A DNA stretch of 64,000 nucleotides from the NCBI GenBank assembly GCA_041488095.1, contig JBGPOP010000013.1, forward strand, positions 47,835-111,834, given 5' to 3'. This DNA comes from DASYPQ01 sp041488095 (lineage in GTDB: Bacteria > Planctomycetota > UBA1135 > GCA-002686595). Of the stretch, positions 44,940 through 52,118 are shown in pieces. The notes under the pieces were generated by a model, which ran no database searches, had not been told where the DNA came from, and was given only the letters and a program-made list of their open reading frames with translations. The translations under genes were made by a program, and so were the position numbers. How positions within the stretch are numbered: position 1 is the first letter of the stretch; each line of letters starts with the position of its first letter.

Positions 44940-45185
44940 ATGAGGAATTTGATCAACCGTGTCATCGGCACGCTGTTGGGTTCAGCAGCCTGCATCGTGA
45001 CGTTCATTGTGTGGGTCGCTGTGCTCCTGGCCATCTATTCGGATGTCGAAGTGTGGAAGCACGCCTTCGGGACTCCGGATGCCTTGTTCAAACCACCCGT
45101 CCTGTTCATACCGATTGGCCTGCTCGTCGCGGCGTTCATCGGTGTCGTTGTGGACCGGTCGTTCCTGCGGGCAAGAAGATCGTGA
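44940..45185 (+). CDS. small two-helix membrane protein in a repeat-flanked segment
   Basis: The ATG at 44940 (GTG at 44928 also in frame) encodes 81 residues with two helices, VIGTLLGSAACIVTFIVWVA and PPVLFIPIGLLVAAFIGVVV. G+C is visibly lower than in neighbouring genes. Imperfect 25-nt direct repeats lie just upstream (44901-44925) and overlap its 3' end (45172-45196), so the gene may be an inserted cassette. Function unknown. Confidence 0.5.
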   Translation: MRNLINRVIGTLLGSAACIVTFIVWVAVLLAIYSDVEVWKHAFGTPDALFKPPVLFIPIGLLVAAFIGVVVDRSFLRARRS

Positions 45186-45295
45186 TCTCGAGATGGAGAT
45201 GCCGAGGAGGTTGAGGTGGCACGAATCGTCGGTGGCGGCCTAGTCCAGTGCTCGAGACCGATCCACGACGAGAATCGACAAGCCAAGCAAGCCTG

Positions 45296-46216
45296 ATGAT
45301 CGCGGTGGACACGACTGCCCTTGCACTTCTCGCGTTCGGACAGACGACGGTCGAGACGTCGCCCTTCGTGCCCGTGGAGTTCGCCACGGTCGAACGGAGA
45401 ATCCAGAAGGAGCCCAAGTACGTCGGGAGCCCCGGCTACGGCCTTCTCATCCTCGATCCCTCGGCCAAGGTCCTGGCCTGGGCCGCCTTCGACAAGTCGA
45501 ATCCGGAGCTGCCGTACTTCGACGTCCTCTACTTCGATCGGAACGCCAACGGAGATCTGACGGAAGCAGGTGAGCGATTCCCTGGCGAGAATGAGGGTGC
45601 CAGTGAAGGGGGTGATCCCCTGCTCCGGTTCCATGTCGGCGCGTTCTCCGTGCCGGGGACATCGATCACCCACACGGATCTTGAGTTCGTGACATTCACG
45701 CGCGCAGGGAAGAAGGGATTCGGCTTCAACCTGAAATGGGAGGGGAAGGCCATCATCTCATGCGGGCACGACCAGCTGGGCTCCGGTCCGACGGGCTTCG
45801 GCACCTCCGTGCAGAACGCTCCCATCGTCCGGCCGACAACGCTTGGGCCCCTCTCGTTCGCGCTGTATGGGGAGAGCAGCGGCAGGGTCGAGCTTCGCAT
45901 CGGCCAGGAGCAGCTCATCAAGGTGATGATTGGAACCCTCGGTTCTGCGCCCGACACGTTTTGTGCTCTGAGCCAAGACTTCCTGATCGCTGGCAAGGAC
46001 AAGCTCCTTGCAACCCTCATGGCCACGGATCGCGCCGGGGACATGGCCAGGGTGAGGACGACGATCACGGGCCGCTGTTGAGGCATCCTCTACAAGGACT
46101 CCGTGCGAGTCCCGTCCAACATGGTCCCTGGCAAGGCAACGATGCGAGTCCAACTGGAATCCGAAACCGGCAAGAGAGCGGTCACCATGGACTTTCCGGT
46201 TGTGCTCGTAGAATGA
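45296..46216 (+). CDS. exported beta-rich protein with an in-frame TGA; candidate selenoprotein or nonsense mutant
   Basis: The frame starting at ATG 45296 (GTG 45248 also open) runs to TGA 46079, then continues in the same frame with GILYKDSVRVPSNM and ends VVLVE at TGA 46214. Reading TGA as selenocysteine gives 306 residues with Cys261-Sec262-Gly. The text on both sides looks like one domain (SLDVLYFDRNANGDLTEAGE-like EF/Asp-rich strand before, GKATMRVQLESETG strand after). Seventeen to twenty nt past the TGA a 6-bp hairpin forms. I recall planctomycete secreted proteins with CCG at a similar place before a VxVP strand, which would be Cys homologues; this needs alignment. A point nonsense mutation is the main alternative. 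Confidence 0.5.
46096..46112 (+). promoter_or_regulatory. candidate bacterial SECIS hairpin for TGA 46079
   Basis: GGACTC (46096-46101) pairs perfectly with GAGTCC (46107-46112) around the loop CGTGC. The loop begins 20 nt after the TGA, and its second base is G; known bacterial SECIS elements have a short stem within about 16-37 nt of the UGA and a G at the start of the loop. Such hairpins also arise by chance in GC-rich coding DNA. Confidence 0.35.
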
Positions 46217-46315
46217 GCGGAGGTCGGGTGCAATCACGACCGCATTCCTGCATGGCAGTTCTATCGGGATCGGTGGCCGGAGACGTATCAGCCGGTGGTG
46301 GAGCTGCTGCCGTGA
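46217..46315 (+). pseudogene. open segment with protein-like composition, probable gene remnant
   Basis: Directly after TGA 46214 the same frame is open to TGA 46313 and reads AEVGCNHDRIPAWQFYRDRW followed by PETYQPVVELLP. The Trp/Tyr/His content is unlike random shadow frames in this GC-rich DNA, yet there is no start codon, so it is best seen as the tail of a decayed gene. It could not be identified. Confidence 0.3.
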
Positions 46316-46352
46316 CAGGCGCGCATCCATCCGAACTCACCCCGGGCTCCTC

Positions 46353-47405
46353 GTGATCAAGAAGAGCCTCATCGCCTTCGCCCTGCTGCTCGTCGTCGCT
46401 CTGGTCTACGCCGAGCGCGCGATCGGCCTGCGCAACATCATCGGCATGCTGCGCTACGATCAGCGGCGCGAAGGCGACTACAAGGTCGGCGACAAGGCCC
46501 CCGACGTCGTCCTCGGCGCGCTCGACGGAACGAGCGACGTCCGCCTCCTCGACGCCATGCGCGGCAAGCCGCTCGTCCTCGTCTTCGGCAGCTACACATG
46601 ACCGCCCTTCCGGCGCTCGGTCGAGCGCGTCAACAACCTCTACCGCGAGTACCAGGACCGCGCGAGCTTCCTCACCATCTACGTCAAGGAGGCGCACCCG
46701 CTGGACGAGTGGCAGCAGGATTCGAACGAGGAAGAGGGCGTGTGCTACGCACAGCCGGTGACGTTCGACGATCGCGTGAGGATCGCGCGCGACTTCGTGC
46801 AGCGCTGCGGGTACGAGGTCCCGATCGCGATCGACCGCATCGACAATCCCGCGAACGAGATCTACGCCGGCTGGCCTGAGCGCCTGTACGTCGTCGACCA
46901 GGACGGAACGATCGCGTACAAGGGCAAGACCGGGCCGTTCGGATACCACCCCGAGGAGCTGGCGGCGTGGTTGATCAAGCGCTTCCCGCCCGCAGTGCTC
47001 GCGCCGAGCGACGTGAGCGCCGAGCGCATCGCGAGCGAGCCGCTGACGATGAGGGCGCTCGAGTACTCCGGCTCACATGAGCGCTGGAAGCTCTCGATCG
47101 ATCCCTCCGGTCGAGCGACGCTGGGCCACGAGCGGGATTCGAAGTCCTTCGACCTCGGCGCCGACCGGCTTCTGGCTCTGCGCTCGGCGATCGCCGAACA
47201 AGACTTCTTTGCCTGGACGGAAGCCTCCGGAGAGCCGCGGGTCGATGGAAGGACCCGCAGCCTCGCGATCACGCTCGGCGACACGTTCAAGATCGTGCAC
47301 GTGTACTCGCCGCCCGAGGACGACAGCGTGCCCGCGGCCGAGCGATCGCCCGACGTCGAGCGATTCGACGCGATCTGGGATCTTCTGCACGGCATCGACT
47401 CTTGA
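46353..47405 (+). CDS. iodothyronine-deiodinase-like selenoprotein (TGA 46599-46601 read as selenocysteine)
   Basis: GTG 46353 begins an N-terminal anchor (KKSLIAFALLLVVALVYAER). The frame meets TGA at residue 83 in LVFGSYT-U-PPFRRSVERV, then remains open to 47405, total 350 residues. This matches the deiodinase active site GSCT-U-P. Downstream signatures agree: FLTIYVKEAHPLDEW, PIAIDRIDNPANEIYAGWPE, RLYVVDQDGTIAYKGKTGP and YHPEELAAWL. Deiodinases are thioredoxin-fold Sec reductases that remove halogens; in bacteria the substrate is unknown and a general thiol/selenol redox or dehalogenation role is possible. An extra C-terminal domain of about 130 residues follows. A GGTC-loop hairpin begins 11 nt after the TGA. 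Confidence 0.9.
46613..46628 (+). promoter_or_regulatory. bacterial SECIS element of the deiodinase-like gene
   Basis: GCGCTC (46613-46618) and GAGCGC (46623-46628) form a perfect 6-bp stem closed by the loop GGTC. The stem begins 11 nt after the TGA and the loop G is 17 nt beyond it. GGUC in the apical loop and this distance match the SelB-binding hairpin of E. coli fdhF and the general bacterial SECIS consensus. The element lies inside the coding sequence, as required in bacteria. Confidence 0.75.
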
Positions 47406-47522
47406 CGGCGGTGGGAGCGAATTCGGATCTCGTCTACCCACCCCTCGGCCGCCGCCTACCCTCTTCGACGCAGAGACAACAATCTCCGACCTCGGGAGGA
47501 TCCCCGATCCAGGAGGTCGCCC

Positions 47523-48122
47523 ATGCCGAGTCTGATCCAGGGTCTGCAGAAGAAAGGAACGATGGACGCGCTGGAGGCGATCTACTCGCGCCGCGCCGTG
47601 CGTTCCTACGAGCGGAGGAAGGTCGAGAAGGGCGCGATCGTGGCCCTGATCGACGCCGCCATCCAGGCGCCGAGCGCGATGAACCAGCAACCCTGGGCCT
47701 TCGTCGTCGTCCAGGATGCCGCGCTCCTGGCGCGCTGGTCGCGCGAAGCCAAGATCCACGTCCTCGCGACGCTCGACCCGGCTGGGCCATTCCAGCCGCT
47801 CCGCGAAACGCTCGCCGACCCCGCGCACGACATCTTCTACGGCGCGACCACCCTGATCGTCGTCTGCTCCCGCGCGGGAGGCCTGAATCCGCAGGAGGAC
47901 TGCTGCCTCGCCGCCCAGAATCTGATGATCGCGGCCTGCGCCATGGGTCTCGCCACCTGCCCGATCGGGCTCGCGCGCGACTACCTGAACCAACCGGAGG
48001 CCAGGCGCGAGCTCGGGATCCCCGACGCCTGCTCCGTCGTGCTCCCGATCCTCCTCGGATATCCCCACGGCACGACTCCACCCGTGCCGCGGCGCCAGCC
48101 CGAGATCCTGTGCTGGAGGTGA
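47523..48122 (+). CDS. nitroreductase-family FMN oxidoreductase
   Basis: The 199-residue protein contains AIYSRRAVRSYERRKVEKGA (FMN-phosphate binding Arg cluster) and AAIQAPSAMNQQPWAFVVVQ, followed by the QEDCCLAAQNLMIAACAMGL helix, all typical of the nitroreductase superfamily. The first ATG at 47523 has a strong AGGAGG site seven bases ahead; the ATG at 47562, nearer where homology begins, also has AAAGGA. It reduces nitro groups, quinones or flavins with NAD(P)H; the substrate is not determinable. Neighbouring the deiodinase-like gene, it adds a second redox enzyme, but co-function is speculative; some halotyrosine deiodinases also belong to this superfamily. Confidence 0.85.
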   Translation: MPSLIQGLQKKGTMDALEAIYSRRAVRSYERRKVEKGAIVALIDAAIQAPSAMNQQPWAFVVVQDAALLARWSREAKIHVLATLDPAGPFQPLRETLADPAHDIFYGATTLIVVCSRAGGLNPQEDCCLAAQNLMIAACAMGLATCPIGLARDYLNQPEARRELGIPDACSVVLPILLGYPHGTTPPVPRRQPEILCWR

Positions 48123-48127
48123 CCGCG

Positions 48128-48149
48128 GCGGGCGCGGGTTCCCGCCCGC
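48128..48149. terminator. hairpin between convergent genes
   Basis: GCGGGC (48128-48133) pairs with GCCCGC (48144-48149), with further inner pairing CGGG/CCCG, in the 52-nt gap between the convergent nitroreductase and DUF1579 genes. There is no T-tract, so its efficiency as a terminator is uncertain. Confidence 0.35.
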
Positions 48150-48174
48150 ATGCTCCCGTCGCCCGCAGCCCCGT

Positions 48175-48792
48175 TCACTTCTTCTTCGGCGTGTTCTCGA
48201 CCGTGAGCACGGGCACGAACTCGGGGGAGCCCGTGAACTTCATCAGGATCTGCTGCGTGTAGGCGCCGCCGTCCTGGATCTTCAGCATCCATCGGAACGG
48301 AAACTTCTTCCCGTCCGGTCCCTCGCGCTCGCCCGAGAAGCTGAACGACTTCGTCTTCTCGTCGTAGTCCCCTTCCGCGGTCGCAGCCGACGTGCTCATC
48401 GAGTCGATGCTCCACATCGTGAACTTCCTCGCCGGCGCATCGTAGCCGTAGACCGTGCAGCGATCGCCCTTCAGCTCCTCCTCCGGCGCGGTCCGACTCT
48501 CGATCCTCACGTAGCGCCCGCCCATGATCGACTCGCCCCTGGCGATGCAATGGCTCTTCATCGGCTCGCCCGCACCCATCCGGACCTCGACCGCCTGATC
48601 GAAATCCCCGACGAGCGCGGAGAGCTGCTTGTGCTGAGCCGTGGGCGCCGAGACCTTGCTCACCATCTCCGCGAACTGCTGCTTCATCTCCTTCTGCGAA
48701 GGATTCGGCGCGGCCTGGGACGACGCGAGGACCGCGATCGCCGAGGCGACGGCGACGCAGAGAATGGAAGAGGTGAGGGCTCTGGGCTGCAT
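48175..48792 (-). CDS. DUF1579 exported protein
   Basis: The 205-residue protein starts at ATG 48792 with a signal peptide (ALTSSILCVAVASAIAVLAS). The mature part has the DUF1579 pattern HKQLSALVGDFDQAVEVRMG, SIMGGRYVRIESR, YGYDAPARKFTMWSIDSM and GDYDEKTKSFSFSGEREG. DUF1579 is a beta-barrel family of unknown function common in planctomycetes. The frame is open upstream to 48858, but the signal peptide fixes the start. Confidence 0.82.
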   Translation of the reverse strand: MQPRALTSSILCVAVASAIAVLASSQAAPNPSQKEMKQQFAEMVSKVSAPTAQHKQLSALVGDFDQAVEVRMGAGEPMKSHCIARGESIMGGRYVRIESRTAPEEELKGDRCTVYGYDAPARKFTMWSIDSMSTSAATAEGDYDEKTKSFSFSGEREGPDGKKFPFRWMLKIQDGGAYTQQILMKFTGSPEFVPVLTVENTPKKK

Positions 48793-48879
48793 GGACGAAG
48801 CTCCGGAAAGGGTGATCGAGACCCGCCCGATTTCACCGTCGACTCGGACTCCGCGCAATCCGTCGTGTCGGAGACCCGG

Positions 48880-48988
48880 CGCTGAACGGCGATCAAGGCA
48901 GCTTCGACTCGCACTTCGCCGGATCGGCCCGGAACTGCTCCGGGCAATTCGGACAGCAGAACCCGATCACCTTGCCGCGGAAGACGAT
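48880..48988 (-). pseudogene. duplicated 3' end of the 55914 cytochrome/YHS-type gene
   Basis: 109 nt here match 55901-56009 without gaps and with seven differences (about 94 percent identity). The minus-strand reading gives FRGKVIGFCCPNCPEQFRAD and ends SKLP at stop 48893-48895, the same C-terminus as the full gene, plus 13 nt of 3' flank. No start codon precedes it and similarity ends abruptly at 48988. It is a partial duplication, probably not expressed. Confidence 0.75.
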
Positions 48989-49346
48989 ACCTGGAATCCC
49001 GCGGGAGAGGTATGCTCGCGCAGACGCTGGAGGCGCCGATGGTCATGCACAACTACGTGTCGGGCGGCGTTCGAGGCTCGATCGAGCCCGAGGGGTGCGG
49101 CGATCCACGTGCGAACTACCCTGCCAGCGTCGCGCGCGGAGTTTTCGGGACGCGAGGTTGGCTCGACCTGCCGCCTGGGAGCATTGCGGCACCCGGCCTG
49201 ATCGGTTGCGCCGACCCCCGCATGTTCGTGCGGCTGGCCGTGGAGCTGCGGGTCTCGATGCTTGACGCGCTTCGCAGACTGTTCGCGGGTCGGAAGCATG
49301 ACCTGCAGGCGATGTCCAACAGACCGTGTTCCCCATGGAGGGCGAT
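48989..49346 (+). other. 358-nt region without a supported gene
   Basis: A plus-strand frame (from 49012) is open but has no ribosome-binding site, overlaps the DUF4242 start out of frame, and its predicted sequence (MLAQTLEAPMVMHNY) has no family features. No RNA gene or strong repeat is visible apart from the duplicated segment just before it. Confidence 0.5.
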
Positions 49347-49619
49347 ATGCCGAAGTTCGTGATCGAGAGGGAGATTCCCGGTGCCGGCAAGCTGACGGAT
49401 CAGCAGGTCCAGGCGATCTCGAGGAAGTCCTGTGATGTGCTGGCCAGCATGAAGGGCGCGGTCCAGTGGCAGCACAGCTACGTCACCGACGAGAAGATCT
49501 ACTGCGTCTACATCGCTCCCAACGAAGACGCCGTGCGGCAGCACGCCAAGCAGGGCGACTTCCCCGCGAACAAGATCGCGCGCATCCGGCGTGTGATCGA
49601 TCCGACGAGTGCAGAATAG
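49347..49619 (+). CDS. DUF4242 small ferredoxin-like protein (nickel-binding SCO4226-type)
   Basis: The ATG at 49347 follows GGAGG closely and gives 90 residues. MPKFVIEREIPGAGKL, then WQHSYVTDEKIYCVYIAPNE and a terminal IRRVIDPTSAE match DUF4242 almost along its entire length. Members form small alpha/beta barrels; one Streptomyces member binds nickel, but the general role is unknown. An upstream ATG at 49326 would add seven residues and lacks the ribosome site. Confidence 0.88.
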   Translation: MPKFVIEREIPGAGKLTDQQVQAISRKSCDVLASMKGAVQWQHSYVTDEKIYCVYIAPNEDAVRQHAKQGDFPANKIARIRRVIDPTSAE

Positions 49620-49751
49620 GAGAGCGGACCCGGGCGACCCGGGAGCCTCGCCCTCCCTCCCGAGATCCTTCGTCCCCGCCGCCTTCCCTGCGCGCATCCG
49701 TTCAAGGTCGCCACAGCTGCGGCGACCGCAGGCAGCCTCACAGCCGGAGCG

Positions 49752-51743
49752 ATGACCATGGGAGCGATGTCGAAGATTGCACTCTCCGCGGTGTCCTTGT
49801 CGATCGTCGGAGCGGGTCTGTGGTTCACGCTCGAGCGCGAAAAGCCCGCGGTGCGCACGGCCGAAGCGGCTGCGCCGCAGACCTCGGAGAGCCAGGAAGC
49901 ACTCGAGCCCATCGCGCCTGCGACACCCGAGCGCGAGGCGCTCGCGCCTGCATCCGATCCCGCTGCGGTGACGCACGAGCCCGCGCCTGCGATCAAGGCA
50001 GAGATCCCGGCCGCGAGCGAGTCGATCTCCCGTGTGCGCGCGCGATTCGTCGACTCGACCGGTCGACCCTGGGATCGCGTGACGTTCCGCGTGGCCGACG
50101 AGAACCGAGGGTCCATGGCCGACGCGAGCCAAGGGTCGACCACGGGAGGAGCCGATGGGCGCGCGGAGCTGTCGTTCGCGATTCCCGACACCTATCGAGA
50201 TCCCAATTACCAGCTCGCCGCCACGCGTCCAGGGTGCGCGGCGCGAACCATGCGCGCCGCGCTGGTCATCGGAGGAGTCGTGGATCTCGGCCAAGTCGTT
50301 CTCGAACGGGAAGCTCGCGTCCAGGGCAACGTGCACGACGCGCAGGGATTCGGACTGGGCGATGTGACCGTCGGGCTCTCGCCCGTGGAACTCGATGAGC
50401 GCGATCCGGGTCAACTGCGCCGAGCAGGGTCGGGGCAGTTCGATCCGCTGATGGCCACTCGTTCGGACGCGCGCGGCGCCTTCGAGCTCCGCGGTGTTCC
50501 CGCGGGAAAGTGGCGCCTGTGGGGCCATCGCGATGGCCGCGGCTACGGCGTCAGCGAACCCTTCGAGGTTCGGGCAGATGAGGAGAAAGTGGGCGTCGAC
50601 TTCGAAGTGCCGGCTCTGCTCGCCACCGACACGATCAGCGGAGTGGTCGTCGATCCCGACGGGAAGCCGGCTTCGGGGGCCACGGTCACGTTCAACTGGG
50701 AATCGGACTCCGGTTCAGGCAGCGCCAGCAGCAGGACCCGCGAGAACGGTGATTTTGAAATCCTCCTCAACATGGAGGTGCCCGGCGATCTGAGTGCGGC
50801 GGACAAGGAGCATCGGTTGGCGAGCGCAGCGGTGCACGACGTTCGTCCCGGCGCGCGCGACATCGTCCTGCAGCTCGCGGACGTGGGCGCGCAACGACTG
50901 GCGCGCCTCCGAGTTCACGGACCGGCGAAAGAGCCCGTGGGCGGCGTCCGGCTGATGGTGTTCGAGCGCCAGAAGCACGGCTTCTCGGGTCATCCACTGG
51001 CGGCGCGCGAGATCGAGTCGGGCCTGTGCGAGTTCCCGGTTCCGGAGACCCTCTTCAAGTTGACCGTCGCAGCCGAGGGTTACGTCGACGGCAAGTTGGA
51101 CGGCCTCGACCCTGCGAGTCTGCCGGTCGAGCTCGACATCGGTCTCGAGGTCGCCCCGCTTCTTCACGGTCGCGTTTCCGCCGCAGGAAAAGCCGTGCCC
51201 GCGGCCGTGGTCGAAGCCATACCCGAGGTCCGCCAGGGGTACAGCGTCACGGTCAACGGCTTTCCAAGCGTGATGGCGCTGGATCTGAGCGCGCGGGTCA
51301 GCGCCACCTCCACGGCCGACGGCACGTTCACCGTGAAGCTGCAGGGCAAGGCTCCCGTCTACCTGCGCTGCGTCGCGACGGGATTTGCGCCGACCATCGT
51401 CGGTCCGATCCAGGTGGACAGCACGACGGCTCCGATCGAGATCGAGCTCACCGTCGGCGGCGCCATCGAAGGCCGCGCGCGCGCGAAGGACGGTACGCCG
51501 GTCGTCGGCGCGATCGTCGGCATCACCTGCGGCGACGGGCATCCGCGCACGATGCTGTCGGGCCACGATGGAGTGTTCCGATTCGAGGGCCTGTCCGTGG
51601 GATCGTGGCTGGTCATCGAGCGCGACGAAGAGGTCACCGATCACACCACGACGGACACGACCAAGAGGGAGCGCCACATCGAGTGGTCGTGCGAAGTCCT
51701 CGCGGGCCGCACGACGTACTATGACTTGACGTTGAATCGCTGA
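49752..51743 (+). CDS. membrane-anchored CarboxypepD_reg repeat protein
   Basis: A 663-residue protein with GGAG ahead of ATG 49752 (ATG 49758 also possible). The N-terminal helix is SKIALSAVSLSIVGAGLWFT, followed by an Ala/Glu/Pro linker and repeated beta-sandwich units (ARVQGNVHDAQGFGLGDVTV, DTISGVVVDPDGKPASGATV, PLLHGRVSAAGKAVPAAVVE, GGAIEGRARAKDGTPVVGAI), most containing DGxF turns. Its anchor and linker resemble the corresponding part of the sigma-fusion protein at 52119, suggesting a related family member without the sigma domain. Confidence 0.82.
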   Translation: MTMGAMSKIALSAVSLSIVGAGLWFTLEREKPAVRTAEAAAPQTSESQEALEPIAPATPEREALAPASDPAAVTHEPAPAIKAEIPAASESISRVRARFVDSTGRPWDRVTFRVADENRGSMADASQGSTTGGADGRAELSFAIPDTYRDPNYQLAATRPGCAARTMRAALVIGGVVDLGQVVLEREARVQGNVHDAQGFGLGDVTVGLSPVELDERDPGQLRRAGSGQFDPLMATRSDARGAFELRGVPAGKWRLWGHRDGRGYGVSEPFEVRADEEKVGVDFEVPALLATDTISGVVVDPDGKPASGATVTFNWESDSGSGSASSRTRENGDFEILLNMEVPGDLSAADKEHRLASAAVHDVRPGARDIVLQLADVGAQRLARLRVHGPAKEPVGGVRLMVFERQKHGFSGHPLAAREIESGLCEFPVPETLFKLTVAAEGYVDGKLDGLDPASLPVELDIGLEVAPLLHGRVSAAGKAVPAAVVEAIPEVRQGYSVTVNGFPSVMALDLSARVSATSTADGTFTVKLQGKAPVYLRCVATGFAPTIVGPIQVDSTTAPIEIELTVGGAIEGRARAKDGTPVVGAIVGITCGDGHPRTMLSGHDGVFRFEGLSVGSWLVIERDEEVTDHTTTDTTKRERHIEWSCEVLAGRTTYYDLTLNR

Positions 51744-51745
51744 GT

Positions 51746-51886
51746 CCCGGCGGTGCGCGCAAGTGGATCGCGCTGCTCACCGACGGTCTGGTCGTGCGCA
51801 AGATCCTCGCGCACCTCGGCGTCTCCACGGTGCCTCCACCCCTGGCGCCTGCACGGCGTGCCCATGGCCGGGCTCGCAGCCCGTGA
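51746..51886 (+). pseudogene. remnant of a transposase C-terminus (IS91-like)
   Basis: The frame directly after the previous stop reads ARKWIALLTDGLVVRKILAH followed by LGVSTVPPPLAPA and ends at TGA 51884. The RKILxHLGxxTxPPPLAPA pattern is a familiar ending of Y2/IS91-type transposases. No N-terminal part, zinc region or catalytic Tyr is present. It marks a past insertion between the two CarboxypepD_reg genes. The identification is from memory of the motif. Confidence 0.45.
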
Positions 51887-52118
51887 GCGACACTCTCCGA
51901 AGCCTCCGCGGGCACCACCAGCATCCCGGAAACCGGCCAACCCGACCGGCGAGATCCCCGGGAAGGCCGGGCCCGGTTGTCCGCGGTACAACTCTGCGCT
52001 GGACTCATGCGGCTGGAGTGCCTTCAAGGTCAGCGCGGGGCGGTGCGGCATGCCTATTTCGGCGAGAATCCCTCGTCCAGGAGCGCCCGCGAGGCGTTCT
52101 TGAAGCTGACGGGCCTAC

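Noticed and set aside
46353..46601. short 82-codon protein ending at TGA 46599
   Set aside because: The same frame continues with clear deiodinase homology, so the TGA is better read as selenocysteine than as a stop.
49012..49362. 116-codon plus-strand frame before DUF4242
   Set aside because: No ribosome-binding site or recognisable feature and overlaps the well-supported DUF4242 start out of frame.
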